NCBI GenBank assembly: GCA_045633845.1
Contig: JAZQZC010000045.1
Coordinates: forward strand, 1 to 49,713
Length of the DNA: 49,713 bases
Source: RGIG4708 sp045633845
GTDB lineage: Bacteria; Bacillota; Clostridia; UMGS1810
Direction: 5' to 3'
The position numbers were made by a program, and so were the translations under genes. Of this stretch, positions 48,602 to 49,713 are shown piece after piece. The first letter of the stretch is position 1; each line of letters starts with the position of its first letter. Under the pieces are notes generated by a model. That model was not told where the DNA came from and made no database searches. It saw nothing but the letters and a program-made list of their open reading frames with translations.

Positions 48602-49713
48602 TGCTGCTCTTCACCTCCCGGGTCCGAAAGCTCGTCCAGCTCATTGGAAAAGGAAGAGTAATCGCCGTACATACCCGAATATTGGGATTTTTTCATAATA
48701 TGAATATCATTTGGTTCGAGAGAAATACCGATTTGCTGGTCTACCTCTGCAGAGTCGGTGGTTTGTATCATCCACTTAAAGCCGCCTATATCTACAATAA
48801 TTTCGTTGTGAACACCCATAAATGTTACCGAGGTAACCACGCCGCACAGCATACCTTTGTCTGTTGGAACAATGTCGATATCCTCGGGGCGTATTACCAC
48901 GTCTACAGGCTCATTTTTGTCAAAGCCTTTGTCTAGGCAGGGGAATTGGTGCCCACCAAAGCTTACCTTAAAATCTTCTGTCATAATTCCGTCTATTATG
49001 TTGCTCTCACCTATAAAGTCTGCCACAAAAGCGTTTACAGGCTCGTTGTATATGTCCTGTGGTGTGCCTATTTGCTGAATTTTGCCCTCGCTCATAACCA
49101 CAATGGTGTCGGACATACTCATTGCCTCTTCCTGATCGTGGGTAACAAAAACAAAGGTAATTCCTGTGCTTTTTTGAATTTTTTTAAGCTCCTGCTGCAT
49201 ATCTTTTCGCAGCTTAAGGTCGAGTGCACCAAGCGGCTCGTCTAGCAAAAGAACCTTTGGCTCATTTATAAGTGCTCTTGCAATTGCAACACGCTGCTGC
49301 TGACCGCCCGAAAGGCTGGTAACCTTGCGGTTGGCAAAGCCCGGGAGCATAACAAGAGATAGCATTTTTTCTACCTTTTCTTTTATTATTGCTTTTGGCA
49401 CCTTTCGCTCACGCAGCGGAAATGCCACGTTTTCAAACACATTAAGGTGCGGAAACAGCGCATATTTCTGAAAAACTGTGTTTACATTACGTTTGTGAGG
49501 AGGGGTGTCGTTAATACGTTGTCCCATAAAAATCACATCACCGCTATCGGCATGCTCAAAGCCGCTTATAATACGCAGCATAGTTGTCTTTCCGCATCCC
49601 GAGGGGCCGAGCAAAGTAATAAATTCGTTGTCGGTAATGTACAGGCTTATGTCATCAAGCACTGCTTCACCGTCAAATGATTTGGAAATATTTTTGAGTT
49701 CAATAATCTTTTG
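48598..49713 (-). CDS. potA: Polyamine ABC transporter ATPase PotA (5' end cut by window)
   Basis: ATP-binding subunit; 371 codons are visible and the true start lies beyond the right edge. The visible reading frame opens with KIIELKNISKSF at the window edge. Walker A is LLGPSGCGKTTMLRI, the signature LSGGQQQRVAIARAL and Walker B LLLDEPLGALD. The C-terminal TOBE-like regulatory domain (about 245-350, IRPEDIDIV and VTSVTFMGVHNEIIV) is typical of PotA. It leads the operon potA-potB-potC-potD. An internal GTG near 49662 is not the start, since family homology extends upstream of it. Confidence 0.95.
   Translation of the reverse strand, partial: QKIIELKNISKSFDGEAVLDDISLYITDNEFITLLGPSGCGKTTMLRIISGFEHADSGDVIFMGQRINDTPPHKRNVNTVFQKYALFPHLNVFENVAFPLRERKVPKAIIKEKVEKMLSLVMLPGFANRKVTSLSGGQQQRVAIARALINEPKVLLLDEPLGALDLKLRKDMQQELKKIQKSTGITFVFVTHDQEEAMSMSDTIVVMSEGKIQQIGTPQDIYNEPVNAFVADFIGESNIIDGIMTEDFKVSFGGHQFPCLDKGFDKNEPVDVVIRPEDIDIVPTDKGMLCGVVTSVTFMGVHNEIIVDIGGFKWMIQTTDSAEVDQQIGISLEPNDIHIMKKSQYSGMYGDYSSFSNELDELSDPGGEEQQ

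Overview
The window is about 50 kb of low-GC Firmicute chromosome, most likely from an anaerobic Clostridia-class organism (Oscillospirales/Ruminococcaceae-like is my best guess; no 16S rRNA or tRNA gene is present to fix the taxon). The evidence is the order dnaA-dnaN-S4 protein-recF-remB-gyrB-gyrA, the dprA-topA-trmFO cluster, a FeoA/FeoB/Cys-rich small protein operon, strong AGGAGG-type ribosome binding sites and AT-rich intergenic DNA. The left end carries a divergent promoter for a gene outside the window. The right end cuts potA.

Layout. 0.2-4 kb: polA, coaE and a lytic transglycosylase. 4-7 kb: a purine phosphoribosyltransferase and an AzgA-type purine permease on the minus strand, then an AbrB-type regulator with a zinc knuckle. 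6.7-9.9 kb: an accessory island of small AT-rich genes. It holds two proteins I do not recognise, a DUF4417 gene overlapping a polymorphic-toxin-like gene, a candidate immunity gene, candidate small RNAs, a shared promoter module and a duplicated GC-rich hairpin. 9.9-14.4 kb: trmFO, topA and dprA in one minus-strand operon. 14.5-17.5 kb: rsmD-coaD, a coiled-coil protein and an NfeD/SPFH pair. 17.5-26.5 kb: the replication origin and the dnaA-gyrA cluster. The dnaA-dnaN spacer has five copies of TTATAAACA, a TTTTCCACA box and six DnaA-trio triplets, so it is the probable unwinding site. 26.5-29.5 kb: palindromic repeats, then an iron-uptake operon with a repeated GTTAG-N6-CTAAC operator. 29.5-39 kb: asnS on the minus strand, then a run of plus-strand genes: mltG, a DUF896 gene, a glycosyltransferase/CsaB fusion, a TSCPD protein, comM, a TPR protein, a shortened LarC-like protein and an RluD-type synthase. 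39-42 kb: an anion-permease-like transporter, class II fba, and mobile debris (a REP/RAYT remnant and a 280-bp MITE-like element). 42-44 kb: two CobW/COG0523 GTPases, one with a His/Cys-rich metal-binding insert. 44.3-45.8 kb: a short class B penicillin-binding protein. 45.7 kb to the end: potABCD polyamine uptake.

Most genes are housekeeping (replication, topology, CoA synthesis, RNA modification, wall assembly, iron and polyamine uptake). The parts most worth a second look are the toxin/DUF4417 island with its repeated regulatory DNA, the origin with its non-canonical DnaA boxes, the dispersed palindromic repeat families, and the short inverted element that supplies the trmFO stop codon. 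All calls come from reading the sequence; no database search was run.
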